A DNA stretch of 64,000 bases from Heliocidaris erythrogramma (GCA_025617745.1 CM046856.1:35334208-35398207), one strand, 5' to 3'; shown: positions 1 to 11,906, numbered from the stretch's first letter. Numbers and translations: made by a program. The notes: generated by a model not told the origin, from the letters alone.

Positions 1-239
1 ATTTGGCATGGTCTGTAATGCAATTTGTGGTTATGGAAGTTTTATCACTAAAAGAAGTTCCTACTTCTATGAGAGGATATTCCTCCTTGATGCAAACTTT
101 TGATATGTTTCCATAGCCTCTCTTTCTGCTAAGAGGTCTGCATAAATACCGGTTCTTTGTAACAGACACTTTCACAATGGGCCTACATATTAACAAATGC
201 AACAAATGTTCTTCTCTCTGTTATCATAAAAAGTTACAC

Positions 240-260
240 AGATTTAGAAAATATCGGGAG

Positions 261-293
<33 letters not shown>

Positions 294-345
294 CGATGAA
301 AAAGAAGAAGAAGAAAAATTGGTAGAAGAAGAAGGTAAAGAAGAA
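240..345. repeat. Purine-rich (GAA/GGA) low-complexity tract
   Basis: About 100 bp of almost pure A/G on the plus strand (gaggaagaggaggagg and similar). It is an imperfect microsatellite with no coding evidence. The first 240 bp of the window hold nothing I can identify. Confidence 0.7.
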
Positions 346-514
346 GAAATAATAACGTGTAAAAAGATATACATGTAGGTGCGAAGTTTAGACGGGTCGA
401 ATTTTCTTAATCCTTGTTAAAAAAAAGGTCTTTAGATTTTCAAATCTGACTTTTAAATTTCTTTTTACAAAAGTGACAATACCAAAAAAATAAAGTCAGA
501 GCAATAAATCCCTT

Positions 515-830
515 CTAACCGTAGCTTCCACCAAAACCCTATCTTACGGTTCACGATCTTTCCAAGCAGCAACACCTCAGCTCTGGAACAACCTACCAGA
601 ATGTATCAAACAAGCAGACTCCACCGAATAATTCAAGTCCATGTTGAAAACATATTTTTTCGTCCAATAGTGTCAATTTCTCTTTTTACTCAAACTTTTG
701 ATCAATCATAACTGAAACTACCCCTCTCCCTCTATTATTTTACCTTTATTATCTTTACAGTGCATAGAGACTCCTGTGGTGAGCGCTTAATAAGAATTGT
801 TCATTATTATATATTATTATTATTAAAACT
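515..830 (+). mobile_element. L2/CR1-type LINE, 3' end fragment
   Basis: The plus-strand translation contains SRSFQAATPQLWNNLPE and then FKSMLKTYFF, the characteristic last segment of ORF2 in L2/CR1-group LINEs. A stop interrupts it (ADSTE*FKS). The 3' end has the usual gcgcttaataag followed by an ATT-type simple tail (about 805-830). It is severely 5'-truncated and dead. The tail abuts the exonless HYR unit. Confidence 0.7.
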
Positions 831-834
831 CAAA

Positions 835-1775
835 ACAAGGAATTCATCAATTTAGTAATTTGCCTATAAGGCTCTAATAAGTCATTTTGGGATTTGCTGA
901 CTTAAGTTTTTAATTCGCTGGATAAAGTCACACCCGAATACCCCTTATAGCAACACCCTGAATATAAAAAGCCACACCAACACATACATCCCACCAACAC
1001 AAATAGCCACCCCCCAAAAAAAACAAAAACAAACAAAAGCACAAATAAAAACAACAACAAAACGAAATAAAAACAAAGCCAAAAAAGCATTCTAATGATT
1101 TCAAATGTAATTTGTTGTTGCTAAATAATGTAGTCACATGGGTGCAAATACAATTATTGGACTACCCTTTACTTTTTATAGTGAATCGTTTCAAATGTGT
1201 ACAGCGTATTCAAAATAGGCTCTCACATCATCTTGTCTGTCTTTTTTATTTAGTCTAATCTTATATTTTTTTAAGTTGAGCAATCGTTTTGTTATTTTTT
1301 TTTTTAAATATAATCCCAACCCCCTCCCCCCCCCCCCCCCCCCCCCCCAATTGGAGGGGTGCTCACGGGGCTGGAGCAACCCCACTTCGTAGTGAGAAAT
1401 CGTTCCGCGGCGCTTGCATTTGTTTAATATCCACTTTGTTCTCTTCCATGATTTTACCTTATTGTAGAATATATATCGTTTTTCATCATTATCATTTGTT
1501 CCTGATCTATGACATTGCAAGAACACGACTCTACATAATTATTGTTTTTCTAAATATCATATATTATGTTTTAAAAAAAAAAGAAAAAGAAAATTCGAAG
1601 GAAAGGAGTGCATGAATAAATCCATTGCCTCAATCGCGAACATGCTCGCCTATTGATGAATTCGAATTCTCAAATGTTCGCGATCCGAAGCTCCCATGAA
1701 TTTGAACGCTCCATGGGTAAAATTCCAATTCGAATGCTCATTCTATCAAAATGCATGACAAAAGTATGCGATCTT
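835..1775 (-). pseudogene. Fourth HYR unit lacking both HYR exons
   Basis: Positions 835-1085 match the intron sequence that lies just 3' (minus strand) of every exon A, for example 2515-2760. Positions 1086-1775 match the sequence just 5' of every exon B, for example 4697-5385. The join falls at an A-rich tract near 1085-1090, so both HYR exons and the intron between them (about 2 kb) are missing. Either this unit suffered a deletion or it marks an unequal-crossover junction. It cannot encode an HYR domain. Confidence 0.7.
1600..1774 (+). mobile_element. Arm fragment of the GAATTTGAATG TIR family
   Basis: This stretch contains spaced gaattcgaattct, gaatttgaacgctc and aattcgaatgctc motifs, as in the right arms of the longer family members, but has no terminus. 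Copies lie at 5205-5385, 12335-12646 and 22295-22603, and the last two keep the terminus. After gtatgcgatc the sequence runs into ctttaataataataat, which corresponds to the empty site for the 5389-6890 insertion. Confidence 0.55.
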
Positions 1776-1779
1776 TAAT

Positions 1780-2496
1780 AATAATAATATCTTTCATGCT
1801 AATTATTTCACCCTTTCTTTGTATTTCCATGCTTGCACGCCACTCTATCATGTCTACATACATTTCTTTCTTTCTTTATTGTTTGTTTTTGTCTTCTCAT
1901 TTATCAGTCTTTAAGGGATTTCTATTTCTTTGATTTTAATGTTCTATTTCTAATCTTTCCTAATTTTGTTCATCTTTATCCGCTGTTTGGTTATCTCTAT
2001 ATATTTCATTTATTTTCTTTTCTTCTTCCCTTCGATTTCCTTGTTTCTTTCATAGTCGCCTTTTCCTCCTTAGTCTATTGCATTTGAAATTCGATTTTAA
2101 AACAAAAATCGTTTTGTATTTTCTTGACGTCGATCATCACCGTCTGTTCAATATCTTTATGTCCTCTTCATTATTTCCACTTTTTCACAGAAGGGTCTTT
2201 TGTTTACATAAGCAGTAACGAAATACACTGCCCAAATGCTAAAAATGCTTGCCTATTCGTGAATTTGAATTCCCCAACGTTCATCAGGGCAGTGCTGGTG
2301 CTAATATGAATGCAGTTTACGTGCATTTTTAATTTGAACGCGCTTTTTACACGTTTATGTGAGAAAATCATGAAATCGCATGCTACTAAAATTAAATTGA
2401 ATGAACTAGTTAGCTTTAATGTTGATCTCGGTGATCATTCAATGATCGCATCGTTAAATCGGATGCAATTTTGACGAAATTGGGCGGGAAAACCTA
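1780..2496. repeat. Paralogous spacer block, unit 1 (T-rich)
   Basis: This block is nearly identical to 6893-7604 and 18656-19537, and its T-rich part also to 12770-13080 and 22725-23040. The T/C-rich stretch is open by composition in several frames but shows no domain. The last 286 bp (2211-2496) is a truncated arm of the TAGGTTTTCC TIR element ending in the terminus GGGAAAACCTA. Confidence 0.75.
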
Positions 2497-2792
2497 TATC
2501 ATTATTATTAAAGCTCAAAACAAGGAATCCATCAATTTAGTAATTTGCCTATAAGGCTCTAATCAGTCATTTTGGCATCTGCTGACTTAATGTTTAAATT
2601 CGCTGGATAAAGTCACACCCGAATACCCCTTATAGCAACACCCCTGAATATAAAATCGCACACCAACAACTACATCCCACCAACACATGCAGCCACCCCC
2701 CCCCCCCCCCAATAAAAAACACCAAACAAAAACACAAAAAAAAAAAAAAAGAAACAAAAAAAACTTGACGCGTATAGTATGAACAATATTAC

Positions 2793-3065
2793 CTTGAACA
2801 CGATAGATTCCTGTGCATGTCTTATTCAATACGTCATCATAGATGATTGCAACCACATCATGGGTTCCTATGGGCACGCTACTTCCAACTTGAGAACCTC
2901 CTAGTGTAAGATCTACCGATACACGCCCTCCGTGATATCTGTAACCATTTGTAGACTTTGTGACGCTATCTTCTCGGAAATCCGGGGTAAATGTGTAGGT
3001 CTCTTGGTTCGGAACTGTGCTAACGTTGCGATTCAAGTCTGGACAGTTGACTGGTAACTCGGTTA
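2793..3065 (-). CDS. HYR-domain exon A, copy 1 (internal exon)
   Basis: This is a 273-nt internal exon (91 codons) encoding one HYR (hyalin repeat) domain, an immunoglobulin-like extracellular adhesion module. On the minus strand the acceptor is ttggcag before 3065 and the donor is CAAG|gtaata after 2793. Both boundaries are phase 1, so the exon can be duplicated or skipped without changing frame. Visible HYR landmarks are LPVNCPDL near the start, VPIGTHDVVAIIYDD in the second half, and KTC near the end, giving the two cysteines typical of the fold. It is the most 3' of the six HYR exons seen and follows exon B copy 1 after an intron of about 1.19 kb. There are no internal stops. Against copy 2 it differs at two codons, both replacements. 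No terminal exon is visible further downstream, so the gene's 3' end lies outside the window or is lost. The domain call is confident; the identity of the gene is not known. Confidence 0.85.
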
Positions 3066-4252
3066 CTGCCAAAATAATAATAATATAAAATATATAAATA
3101 TATATAAAAACCTGTCAAAATAAAAATTATGAAGTCGGGTTTGTCGGAGATGTATTTTTCAAACTAATTCATTTGCTATCAAAAAGCCCTTTGTTTTCCA
3201 GCAGAATATGCGCTGAATATCATCTGTTCGTCGATAGACATAGTTTAGACGTTTAAAACAAGTTCCTTCAATAAAAGTTACAAATGACAGTTCAAAAACA
3301 TGAAAAATAAATGTGGTCTTTAACGCTCCATAGGAATAGCGACTTTTAATATTGTTCATGTTGAGTTTCAAACCAGAACTAGGACTTTGTGGTTTCCTGG
3401 GCTCGAATGAAAATCATATTCCGTATCACATAACAAAATAACGTCTTTAGAAGTAAGAAAATCAAGCAATATTGAAAGAAAATTCCATGGTTTTCAGATA
3501 GTAATGTAGTCATGAGTCAGCTAGGAAGAAATTCTTATAACGTGAATTCACTTTGGCATTACATGGTCACGGGATCACACAATACCGCCGTTGTTCTGTG
3601 ATAACTCCTTTTATAATCGAATGCGACAAATTCGTTCATTTTGTCCTAGATGTCTCCAAGTCCATATATTTGCCTATAGCAAAGTACTTAAGGTATGACA
3701 GACCTGGTGCTCCGCATGGGCGGCATTAGGTTCTGACTGCTCGACTAAATTTTGTAGGTTTAGAAGTGATGACTAAATGATTGGGGAATAAAATACAATC
3801 CATCTTGAAAATGTTAAATCAGCCTACTATGTATTCTGGAATTCAGGAAGAAAAATCAATTCAAAATCAGTAAATATTTAGTGGGCGAACATGCATCAAA
3901 AATTAATCAGAAGATGACTGCCCATTCGCGAATTCGGTGGGGGCGGATGGATGTGAAGATGGAAGGTTCGTTCACTCCACCGAAGGTTCATAATTCCACA
4001 GGTTCGTACTAAATATAAAGTAGGGTTCGTAATTCTTAAAATGAAAATAAGATTCAAAATTCTGAATGTGCATATATAATTCCGAAAATGTAATAGAAAG
4101 TTAAATCTTTCTTTTTGTTTGTTTGTTGGTTGGTTGGTGTTTTTTTTTTTTGTTTTTTTTTGGGGGGGGGCTTTTTGGGTTGGAGGGGGGGGGGTGAATT
4201 TCAGAAAAAGAAAACCTCGGAAAAACGAGTACCCACATATATTCATACTTAC

Positions 4253-4519
4253 GTGTATTTTGTACGAAGAATAGACAGGTAGCTACATTGTTACAAATAT
4301 CACTTGCAAACATTATTATAGGGGTGTATCCTGGTGGGAATATGTCTCCGTCTGGACCTTCTGTAACGTTGTAACTTATCCCACTCGGATCAGGGTTATC
4401 ATCAAAGGATGTATAAGTCACATTCTCATCCAGTCCCAGGAAGGAATTTGGTAGAACAGGCTGGAGAGTAACATTCGAACATGTTACAATCGGCGGATCT
4501 GTGTCCGTATCACAAGGAT
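4253..4519 (-). CDS. HYR-domain exon B, copy 1 (internal exon)
   Basis: This 267-nt internal exon (89 codons) encodes a second type of HYR domain. Its acceptor is ttcttctgcag just above 4519 and its donor is gtaagt at 4252-4247; both are phase 1. The protein opens DPCDTDTDPPIVTC and contains DDNPDPSGISYNV, GDIFPPGYTPI and CNNVATCLFFV, which match the HYR pattern (DxxPPxxxC, then FPxGxxxVxxxAxDxxGNxxxCxFxV). The four cysteines include the usual pair. It splices to exon A copy 1. Relative to exon B copy 2 it differs at seven codons by my hand alignment, all replacements, with a cluster at LQPVLPN against LLSFLPN. About 60 bp inside the following intron the minus strand has a C-run and then an A-run (4141-4195) that vary in length between copies. 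It is an extracellular domain by family; the parent gene is not identified. Confidence 0.87.
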
Positions 4520-5388
4520 CTGCAGAAGAAAAATGTGAAAAAGAAATTACATTGTCTGCTATAAACCTCTGAACCAAAGGCATCTTTTTATTATTATTTA
4601 AGCTGTTGTTACTTCTGTACGATATGGAACCCATGAACGTCTATTACTAATATTACTAAAGCTAAGAAAAATTATGATATCATTAATCATCGTTTAAAGC
4701 ATTCTAATGTTTTCAAATGCTAAATGATGTAGTCACATGGGTGCAAATACAATTATTGGACTACCCTTTACTTTTTATAGTGAATCGTTTCAAATGTGTA
4801 CAGCGTATTCAAAATAGGCTCTCACATCATCTTGTCTGACTTTTTTATTTAGTCTAATCTTATATTTTTTTAAGTTGAGCAATCGCTGTGTTATTTTCGT
4901 CTTTTTTTAATATAACCTCAAACCCCCTCCCCCCCCCCCCCCAAAAAAAAAAAAAAAAATTGGAGGGGTGCTCACGGGGCTTGAGCAACCCCACTTCGTA
5001 GTGAGAAATCGTTCCGCGGCGCTTGCATTTGTTTAATATCCACTTTGTTCTCTTCCATGATTTTACCTTATTGTAGAATATATATCGTTTTTCATCATTA
5101 TCATTTGTTCCTGATCTATGACATTGCAAGAACACGACTCTACATAATTATTGTTTTTCTAAATATCATATATTATGTTAAAAAAAAAAAGAAAAAGAAA
5201 ATTCGAAGGAAAGGAGTGCATGAATAAATCCATTGCCTCAATCGCGAACATGCTCGTCTATTGATGAATTCGAATTCTCAAATGTTCGCGATCCGAAGCT
5301 CCCATGAATTTGAACGCTCCATGGGTAAAATTCCAATTCGAATGCTCATTCTATCAAAATGCATGACAAAAGTATGCGATCTTTAATA

Positions 5389-6890
5389 TAGGTTTTCCCG
5401 CCCAATTTCATCAGAGTTGCAAACGAATTCATGAATAGGCGTTCAAGTTCGAACGATTTTCGTAAACTCTCTGCTCTCATGGTTCATTTTCATTCTTTGA
5501 GCATTCAATTTCGTTTCATATCATTCCTTTTAAATTTTATTTCATTCAATTTCGAGAGAAATCCATTCAATTTAGCGACGCGAAGTTGTCATTCAATTTC
5601 GCGCCAGCTGCATAGACGTTCAATTTCGTCCCAAATACCAATTTTAATTTCATTTATAGGCACACACCTTCGCACTTTGAACATTCGAATTCAAGTTATG
5701 TAGTTCTATGTAATTCTTACCTCATTTTTTTCACATCATATGCACCCCTTTTCACTGTATATAATTTCCTTCTCATTTTCAAACTTTATTTTAATCATAT
5801 TTCATGTTTATTCCTAGAGTGTCGGCCAGTTCTAGGGAGTCTTGCTGGTTGTCAAATGCTTCAGCCAACCTAATTCTGTCCGTATTCGAGATATCCATGT
5901 GCTCTCCCCGAGCAGCCGCCATAGTGGTGTATAAATGAATTGTATGCAGGCCCCTAGGAGCCGGGGGTGCTGTGGGTGGTGCAGCAACCCCATAATTTTT
6001 TGAGGCGGTAGAAGGCTGAGGATGCAGGGGTGCTGTAGGGGGTGCTGTAGCCAGCAAAATACTGATTTTGTTTTGTTTTGCTTGTCAGACATTTTTGGAG
6101 TTAAAAAGAGACCCCAAAACGCTGAGGACCTTTTTTTTTTGTGTGTGTGTTTGCTTGTCAGAGATTTTTGAGTTTAAAAAGAGACCCCATAACGCTGAGG
6201 TCTTTTTTTTTTTTGCTTGTCAGAAAATTTTGTGAATATCACAAAATCCTGGATCCGCCGCTGGCTGTAGCACCCCCAGATTTTTATAGGGGACATTTGC
6301 CCTTGCACTTAAAGCAGCTTCACTGTTTGCCCCGGGCGCCATTCATAGATAAGCAACTGCATACAAAAAATAAAAAATAAAAATCTGCTCACAGCACCCC
6401 CAGTAACAAAATCGTTCCCAGGGGCCCGATTGTATGTATATGAAAATGGAGTATATGAGCTGTTGCTTTGATGACGGTTTGTCAGAGGAATGAGAAAGTT
6501 CAATATAAGGCAAATGTCCCATTTCAAGGTGCATACAGTTTGCATAATTTTTTTCAAACAGATGCAGATTACAAAAAACATTAAGCAGTAACGAAAAACA
6601 AATGCCCAAATGCTGAAAATGCTTGCATATTCGTGAATTTGAATTCCTTAACGTTCATCGGGTCAGTGCTGGTGCGAATTTGAATGCATTTTACGTGTAT
6701 TTTTAATTTGAACGCGCTTTTTACACTTTTATGTGAGAAAATTATGAAATCGCATGCAAATAAAATTAAATTGAATGAACTAGTTCGCTTTTTGAATGTT
6801 GATCTCGGTGATCATTCAAATTCGCTCGAAATTGAATGATCGCATCGTTAAATCGGATGCAATTTTGACGAAATTGGGCGGGAAAACCTA
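5389..6890 (-). mobile_element. 1.5-kb TIR DNA transposon with subterminal GAATTTGAATG arrays
   Basis: The termini are TAGGTTTTCCCGCCCAATTT on the left and its near-perfect inverse on the right, flanked on both sides by TA. Unit 0 has the matching empty site near 1772-1785, inside an AAT microsatellite, so the exact duplication is blurred. The left arm (5400-5690) carries repeated cattcaatttcg motifs; the right arm (6640-6880) carries gaatttgaatg and aaattgaatg motifs, mostly in the inverse orientation. The middle contains GT-rich and homopolymer stretches and a short minus-strand ORF (see 5800-5970). At 1.5 kb it is too short for a full transposase, so it is non-autonomous. The TA duplication suggests the IS630/Tc1/mariner group, but that is inference. 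Confidence 0.75.
5800..5970 (-). CDS. Short ORF resembling a transposase HTH start (fragment)
   Basis: On the minus strand a frame reads MAAARGEHMDISNTDRIRLA and then EAFDNQQDSLELADTLGI before stopping just after NMKYD. The pattern (initial helix with RIRLAEAF, turn, LELADTLGI helix) resembles the N-terminal helix-turn-helix of IS630/Tc1-type transposases. A homologous ORF sits at 18087-18224 in the other element copy with a mostly conserved protein sequence. No DDE catalytic domain follows. It is either a relic of the autonomous parent's first exon or a captured host exon. It is unlikely to work on its own except possibly as a DNA-binding peptide. Confidence 0.4.
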
Positions 6891-6892
6891 TA

Positions 6893-7604
6893 ATAATAAT
6901 AATATCTTTCATGTTAATTATTTCACCCTTTCTTTGTATTTCCATGCTTGCACGCCACTCTATCATGTCTACATACATTTCTTTCTTTCTTTATTGTTTG
7001 TTTTTGTCTTCTCATTTATCAGTCTTTAAGGGATTTCTATTTCTTTGATTTTAATGTTCTATTTCTAATCTTTCCTAATTTTGTTCATCTTTATCCGCTG
7101 TTTGGTTATCTCTATATATTTCATTTCTTTTATTTTCTTCTTCCCTTCAATTTCCTTGTTTCTTTCATAGTCGCCTTTCCCCCCTTAGTCTATTGCATTT
7201 GAAATTCGATTTTAAAACAAAAATCGTTTTGTATTTTCTTGACGTCGATCATCACCGTCTGTTCAATATCTTTATGTCCTCTTCATTATTTCCACTTTTT
7301 CACTCTTTTGTTTACATAAGCAGTAAAGAAATACACTGCCCAAATGCTAAAAATTCTTGCCTATTCGTTAATTTGAATTCCCTAACGTTCATCAGGGCAG
7401 TGCTGGTGCTAATATGAATGCAGTTTACGTGCATTTTTAATTTGAACGCGCTTTTTACACGTTTATGTGAGAAAATCATAAAATCGCATGCTACTAAAAT
7501 TAAATTGAATGAACTAGGTAACTTTAATGTTGATCTTGATGATCATTCAATGATCGCATCGTTAAATCGGATGCAATTTTGACGAAATTGGGCGGGAAAA
7601 CCTA
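6893..7604. repeat. Paralogous spacer block, unit 2
   Basis: Second copy of the 1780-2496 block, with only scattered differences. The segment 7319-7604 is the same truncated transposon arm, ending at GGGAAAACCTA. It leads directly into the 3' flank of HYR unit 2. Confidence 0.75.
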
Positions 7605-7890
7605 TATCATTATTATTAAAGCTCAAAACAAGGAATCCATCAATTTAGTAATTTGCCTATAAGGCTCTAATCAGTCAGTTTGGCATTTGCTGACTTAATG
7701 TTTAAATTCGCTGGATAAAGTCACACCCGAATACCCCTTATATCAACACCCCTGAATATAAAATCCCACACCAACAACTACATCCCACCAACACATGCAC
7801 ACTAACTCCCCCCCGCCCCCACCAAAAAACAAAAACGAAAAAAAAATCGTGGTTTAATAAAATTGACGCGTATAGTATGAACAATATTAC

Positions 7891-8163
7891 CTTGAACACG
7901 ATAGATTCCTGTGCATGTCTTATTCAATACGTCATCATAGATGATTGCAACCACCTCATGGGTTCCTATGGGCACGCTACTTCCAACTTGAGAACCTCCT
8001 AGTGTAAGATCTACCGATACACGCCCTCCGTGATATCTGTAACCATTTGTAGACTTTGTGACGCTATCTTCTGCGAAATCCGGGGTAAATGTGTAGGTCT
8101 CTTGGTTCGGAACTGTGCTAACGTTGCGATTCAAGTCTGGACAGTTGACTGGTAACTCGGTTA
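7891..8163 (-). CDS. HYR-domain exon A, copy 2 (internal exon)
   Basis: Copy 2 of the 273-nt, phase 1-1 exon A, with the same acceptor (ttggcag) and donor (gtaata). It encodes one HYR domain with the LPVNCPDLNRN start, the VPIGTHEVVAIIYDD core and the KTC end. The reading frame is open throughout. Two codons differ from copy 1 (AED in place of RED, HEV in place of HDV), and no silent change was seen between the two in this exon. In transcription order it lies after exon B copy 2 (intron about 1.27 kb) and before exon B copy 1 (intron about 3.4 kb, which carries the 5389-6890 transposon). Confidence 0.85.
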
Positions 8164-9428
8164 CTGCCAAAATAATAATAATATAAATGTATAAATATAT
8201 ATATAAACCTGTCAAAATAAAACTTATGAAGTCGGGTTTGTCGGAGATGTATTTTTCAAACTAATTCATTTGCTATCAAAAAGCCCCTTTGTTTTCCAGC
8301 AGAATATGCGCTGAATATCATCTGTTCGTCGATAGACATAGTTTAGACGTTTAAAACAAGCTCCTTCAATAAAAGTTACAAATGACAGTTCAAAAACATG
8401 AAAAATAAATGTGGTCTTTACCGCTCCATAAGAATAGCGACTTTTAATATTGTTCATGTTGAGTTTCAAACCAGAACTAGGACTTTGTGGTTTCCTGGGC
8501 TCGAATGAAAATCATATTCCGTATCACATAACAAAATAACGTGTTTAGAAGTAAGAAAATCAAGCAATATTGAAAGAAAATTCCATGGTTTTCAGATAGT
8601 AATGTAGTCATGAGTCAGCTAGGAAGAAATTCTTATAAATAAACGTGAATTCACTTTGGCATTACATGGTCACGGGATCACACAATACCGCCGTTGTTCT
8701 GTGATAACTCCTTTTATAATCGAATGCGACAAATTCGTTCATTTTGTTCTAGATGTCTCCAAGTCCATATCTTTGCCTACAGCAAAGTACTTAAGGTATG
8801 ACAGACCTGGTGCTCCGCATGGGCGGCATTAGGTTCTGACTGCTCGACTAAATTTTGTAGGTTTAGAAGTGATGACTAAATGAATGGGGAATAAAATACA
8901 ATCCATCTTGAAAATGTTAAATCAGCCTACTATGTATTCAGGAATTCAGGAAGAAAAATCAATTCAAAATCAGTACACATTTAGTGGGCGAACATGCATC
9001 AAAAATTAATCAGAAGATGACTGCCCATTCGCGAATTCGGTGGGCGCGGATGGATGTGAAGATGGAAGGTTCGTTCACTCCACCGAAGGTTCATAATTCC
9101 ACAGGTTCGTACTAAATATAAAGTAGGGTTCGTAATTCTTAAAATGAAAACAAGAAAGATTCAAAATTCTGAATGTGCATATATAATTCCGAAAATGTAA
9201 TAGAAAGTTAAATCTTTTTGTTTGTTTGTTTGTTGTTGTTGGTTTGTTTTTTGTTTGTTTGTTGTTGTTGGTGGTTTGTTTTTTGTTTGTTTGTTTGTTT
9301 GTTGGTTGGTTTTTTTTTTTTTTTTTTTTTTTTTTTGGGGGGGGGGCCTTTTTGGGTTGGAGGGGGGGGGTGAATTTCAGAAAAAGAAAACCTCGGAAAA
9401 ACGAGTACCCACATATATTCATACTTAC

Positions 9429-9695
9429 GTGTATTTTGTACGAAGAATAGACAGGTAGCTACATTGTTACAAATATCACTTGCAAACATTATTATAGGGG
9501 TGTATCCTGGTGGGAATATGTCTCCGTCTGGACCTTCTGTAACGTTGTAACTTGTCCCACTCGGATCAGGGTTATCATCAAAGGATGTATAAGTCACATC
9601 CTCATCCAGTCCCAGGAAGGAATTTGGTAGAAAAGACAGGAGAGTAACATTCGAACATGTTACAGTCGGCGGATCTGTGTCCGTATCACAAGGAC
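9429..9695 (-). CDS. HYR-domain exon B, copy 2 (internal exon)
   Basis: Copy 2 of the 267-nt, phase 1-1 exon B. The acceptor is ttcttctgcag and the donor gtaagt. It encodes an HYR domain opening GPCDTDTDPPTVTC, with DDNPDPSGTSYNV, GDIFPPGYTPI and CNNVATCLFFV. The frame is open. The intron immediately downstream contains an expanded TTTG-type tract, then long T and G homopolymers on the plus strand (9214-9370), longer than in the other copies. Replacement changes relative to copies 1 and 3 concentrate in the strand-loop segments around LLSFLPN, DEDVTYTSF and the final cysteine-rich strand. Confidence 0.87.
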
Positions 9696-11540
9696 CTGCA
9701 GAAGAAAAATGTGATAAAGAAATGACATTGTCTGCTATAAACCTCTGAACCATAGGCAGCTTTGTATTATTATTTAAGCTGTTGTTACTTCTGTACGATA
9801 TGGAACCCATGAACGTCTTTTACTAATATTACTAAGGCTAAGAAAAATTATGATATCATTAATCATCGTTTAAAGCATTCTAATGTTTTCAAATGCTAAA
9901 TGATGTAGTCACATGGGTGCAAATACAATTATTGGACTACCCTTTACTTTTTATAGTGAATCGTTTCAAATGTGTACAGCGTATTCAAAATAGGCTCTCA
10001 CATCATCTTGTCTGACTTTTTTATTTAGTCTAATCTTATATTTTTTTAAGTTGAGCAATCGCTGTGTTATTTTTTTAAAATATAACCTCAAACCCCCTCC
10101 CCCCCCCCCCCCAAAATTGGAGGGGTGCTCACGGGGCTTGAGCAACCCCACTTCGTAGTGAGAAACCGTTCCCCGGCGCTTGCATTTGTTTAATATCTAC
10201 TTTGTTCTGTTCCATGATTTTAAAAAAATAACACCAAAATGTGTTAAAGGGAACATGGTCGTCTGTGGTGTAAACCATTACACACCATGAGTGGTTAGAT
10301 TTTGCTTGATACATGTGTTATGTTTTACACATCTAATGTGTAAAATGTTAACACCAAAGGGTGGGGTAACATCTTACCCCAAAACGACCATGTTCCCTTT
10401 TTTACCCCATGCTGTGCAACTTTTAACCACTACCAGCCTGTGTAACAATTCACCCCGCAGCTGTGTTATTATTTTACCCCTTAAGTGGTACAGAATTTAC
10501 CCCATACTTTTTACCACACCCCAATGTGTCACTTTTTACACTAAATGTCTACACCAGGATGAGTTGGGACTACAAGACAAATGCACAATGAAAATTATGT
10601 TTTGTTAAACTTGCATTTTAATAAGCATGGAAAAAGTTCCAAAAAAAGTTAAACAGATTTTAAACTACTGTATTTAAATATGATCAGAAAGGTTGAATTA
10701 TTTACATATAATTTACATATAATTATACTCTAAATGCTGGAATGTGGATCAATCACAATAAAAGTAACAATATACAAGCTTCTTTTTTTTTACAATTTGG
10801 TCAATTTTCCAAAAGAAAAGGGCGAAAACCTGGATGTATGTTTCTTGTTTTGTGAATTTGTTGGAAAAAAACACTAACTTCAAACATTTTGATATAGTTT
10901 TGACAAACGCATTTCCTCTTAAAACTTGCATCTCAATAATGGAAAACAAAAACTACAAAACAATGTTACAACAGACTTTCCAACTATATAACATGATCTG
11001 AAAGGTTGATTTTCACATAACAAATGATTTACATATAATTTAGACATAATTATATTATAATGGTGGCGTCACACTATAGATACTTAGGAATAAATCTGGA
11101 CAAAAATTTAGCTAACTGCATGGCATTTTTGGCTGGCTATGAAAGTATTGGTGCACACGTGTAAATCGGGAAGTTCCGCCCGGGGCTCCTCCGGGGCTCC
11201 TCCGCCGGCCTTCGCGGCGGAACGCAGCATCAAACATCCACTTCAATGTGCAATCAACTCTGAAATGTGCTCTGGGTCTATAACATAGCTTCTGATGCAA
11301 TAATAAAATTAATATAATGAAAATGTGAATGTTTTACAATTAAATGAAGAGATGACATCGGCTGGCATCCCCCACAATCTCAGCAACGACTCCATGATGA
11401 CGATGAACTGTAGTGTAGCTTCATCACTGTGATCGTATACCCGGCCGCGTTTCGCGCCTATATACACACACTAGAACTATGAACATGGCAAACAAAGAAG
11501 CGGATAAAATATACAGCTCCTCATTGTACCTTCCACACTG

Positions 11541-11674
11541 GTTCTGGTAGACAAAGAACATCCCTTCATTGCTAATGCTATTATGTAAAAAAATGTAGAA
11601 CAGGTGTCACATGCATATTCACGGTTCTACTTATTTTACATAATAGCAATGAAGGGATGTTCTTCTACCAGAAC
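11541..11674. repeat. 134-bp hairpin (inverted repeat)
   Basis: The left arm gttctggtagacaaagaaca and onward (to about 11590) is matched by the inverse at 11620-11674, ending tgttcttctaccagaac, with a loop of about 35 bp. The arms are near-identical, so the single strand would fold strongly. It directly abuts the TIR element that starts at 11680. It is likely a small foldback transposon. Confidence 0.65.
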
Positions 11675-11679
11675 AATAG

Positions 11680-11906
11680 ACCTGTTTACTAAGTGATTCA
11701 AATTTATGGATGTTTCTTTCCTGGGGACCTAGTAACGAGGTATTCCATTAACCTGTTATTAATGAATGAACTACAATACTTGGAATCCAGTTTGCATACA
11801 TTACTTGTTGCTATGTCTGACAAGCCTCTGGCAAGCTTTCAGGTTGTCAAGAACAACCTTTGTTTCAAAAGTATGCATACAATTTGAATCACTTAGTAAA
11901 CAGGTC
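11680..11906. mobile_element. Short TIR element (GACCTGTTTACTAAGTG), copy 1
   Basis: The termini are GACCTGTTTACTAAGTG at the left and its exact inverse at the right, flanked by TA on both sides (aaTA and TAtt). Length is about 227 bp. A second, largely identical copy in the opposite internal orientation lies at 58801-59015. The TA flanks and short length fit a Tc1/mariner-type MITE. There is no coding capacity. Confidence 0.75.

Noticed and set aside
1751-2087. Hydrophobic open frames (MHATLSCLHTFLSFF type), repeated at 6948, 12769, 18676 and 22726
   Set aside because: They are T-rich paralogous spacer sequence. The frames shift and shorten between copies, and no membrane-protein family pattern or conserved frame is visible.
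3896-4246. Proline/lysine-rich extensions running from exon B into the intron
   Set aside because: They are intron read-through across C- and A-homopolymers beyond a consensus gtaagt donor.
10291-10608. 105-residue frame in the 10223-12186 insertion
   Set aside because: It overlaps the short-motif field at the element's end. The amino-acid pattern follows the DNA motif, not a protein fold.
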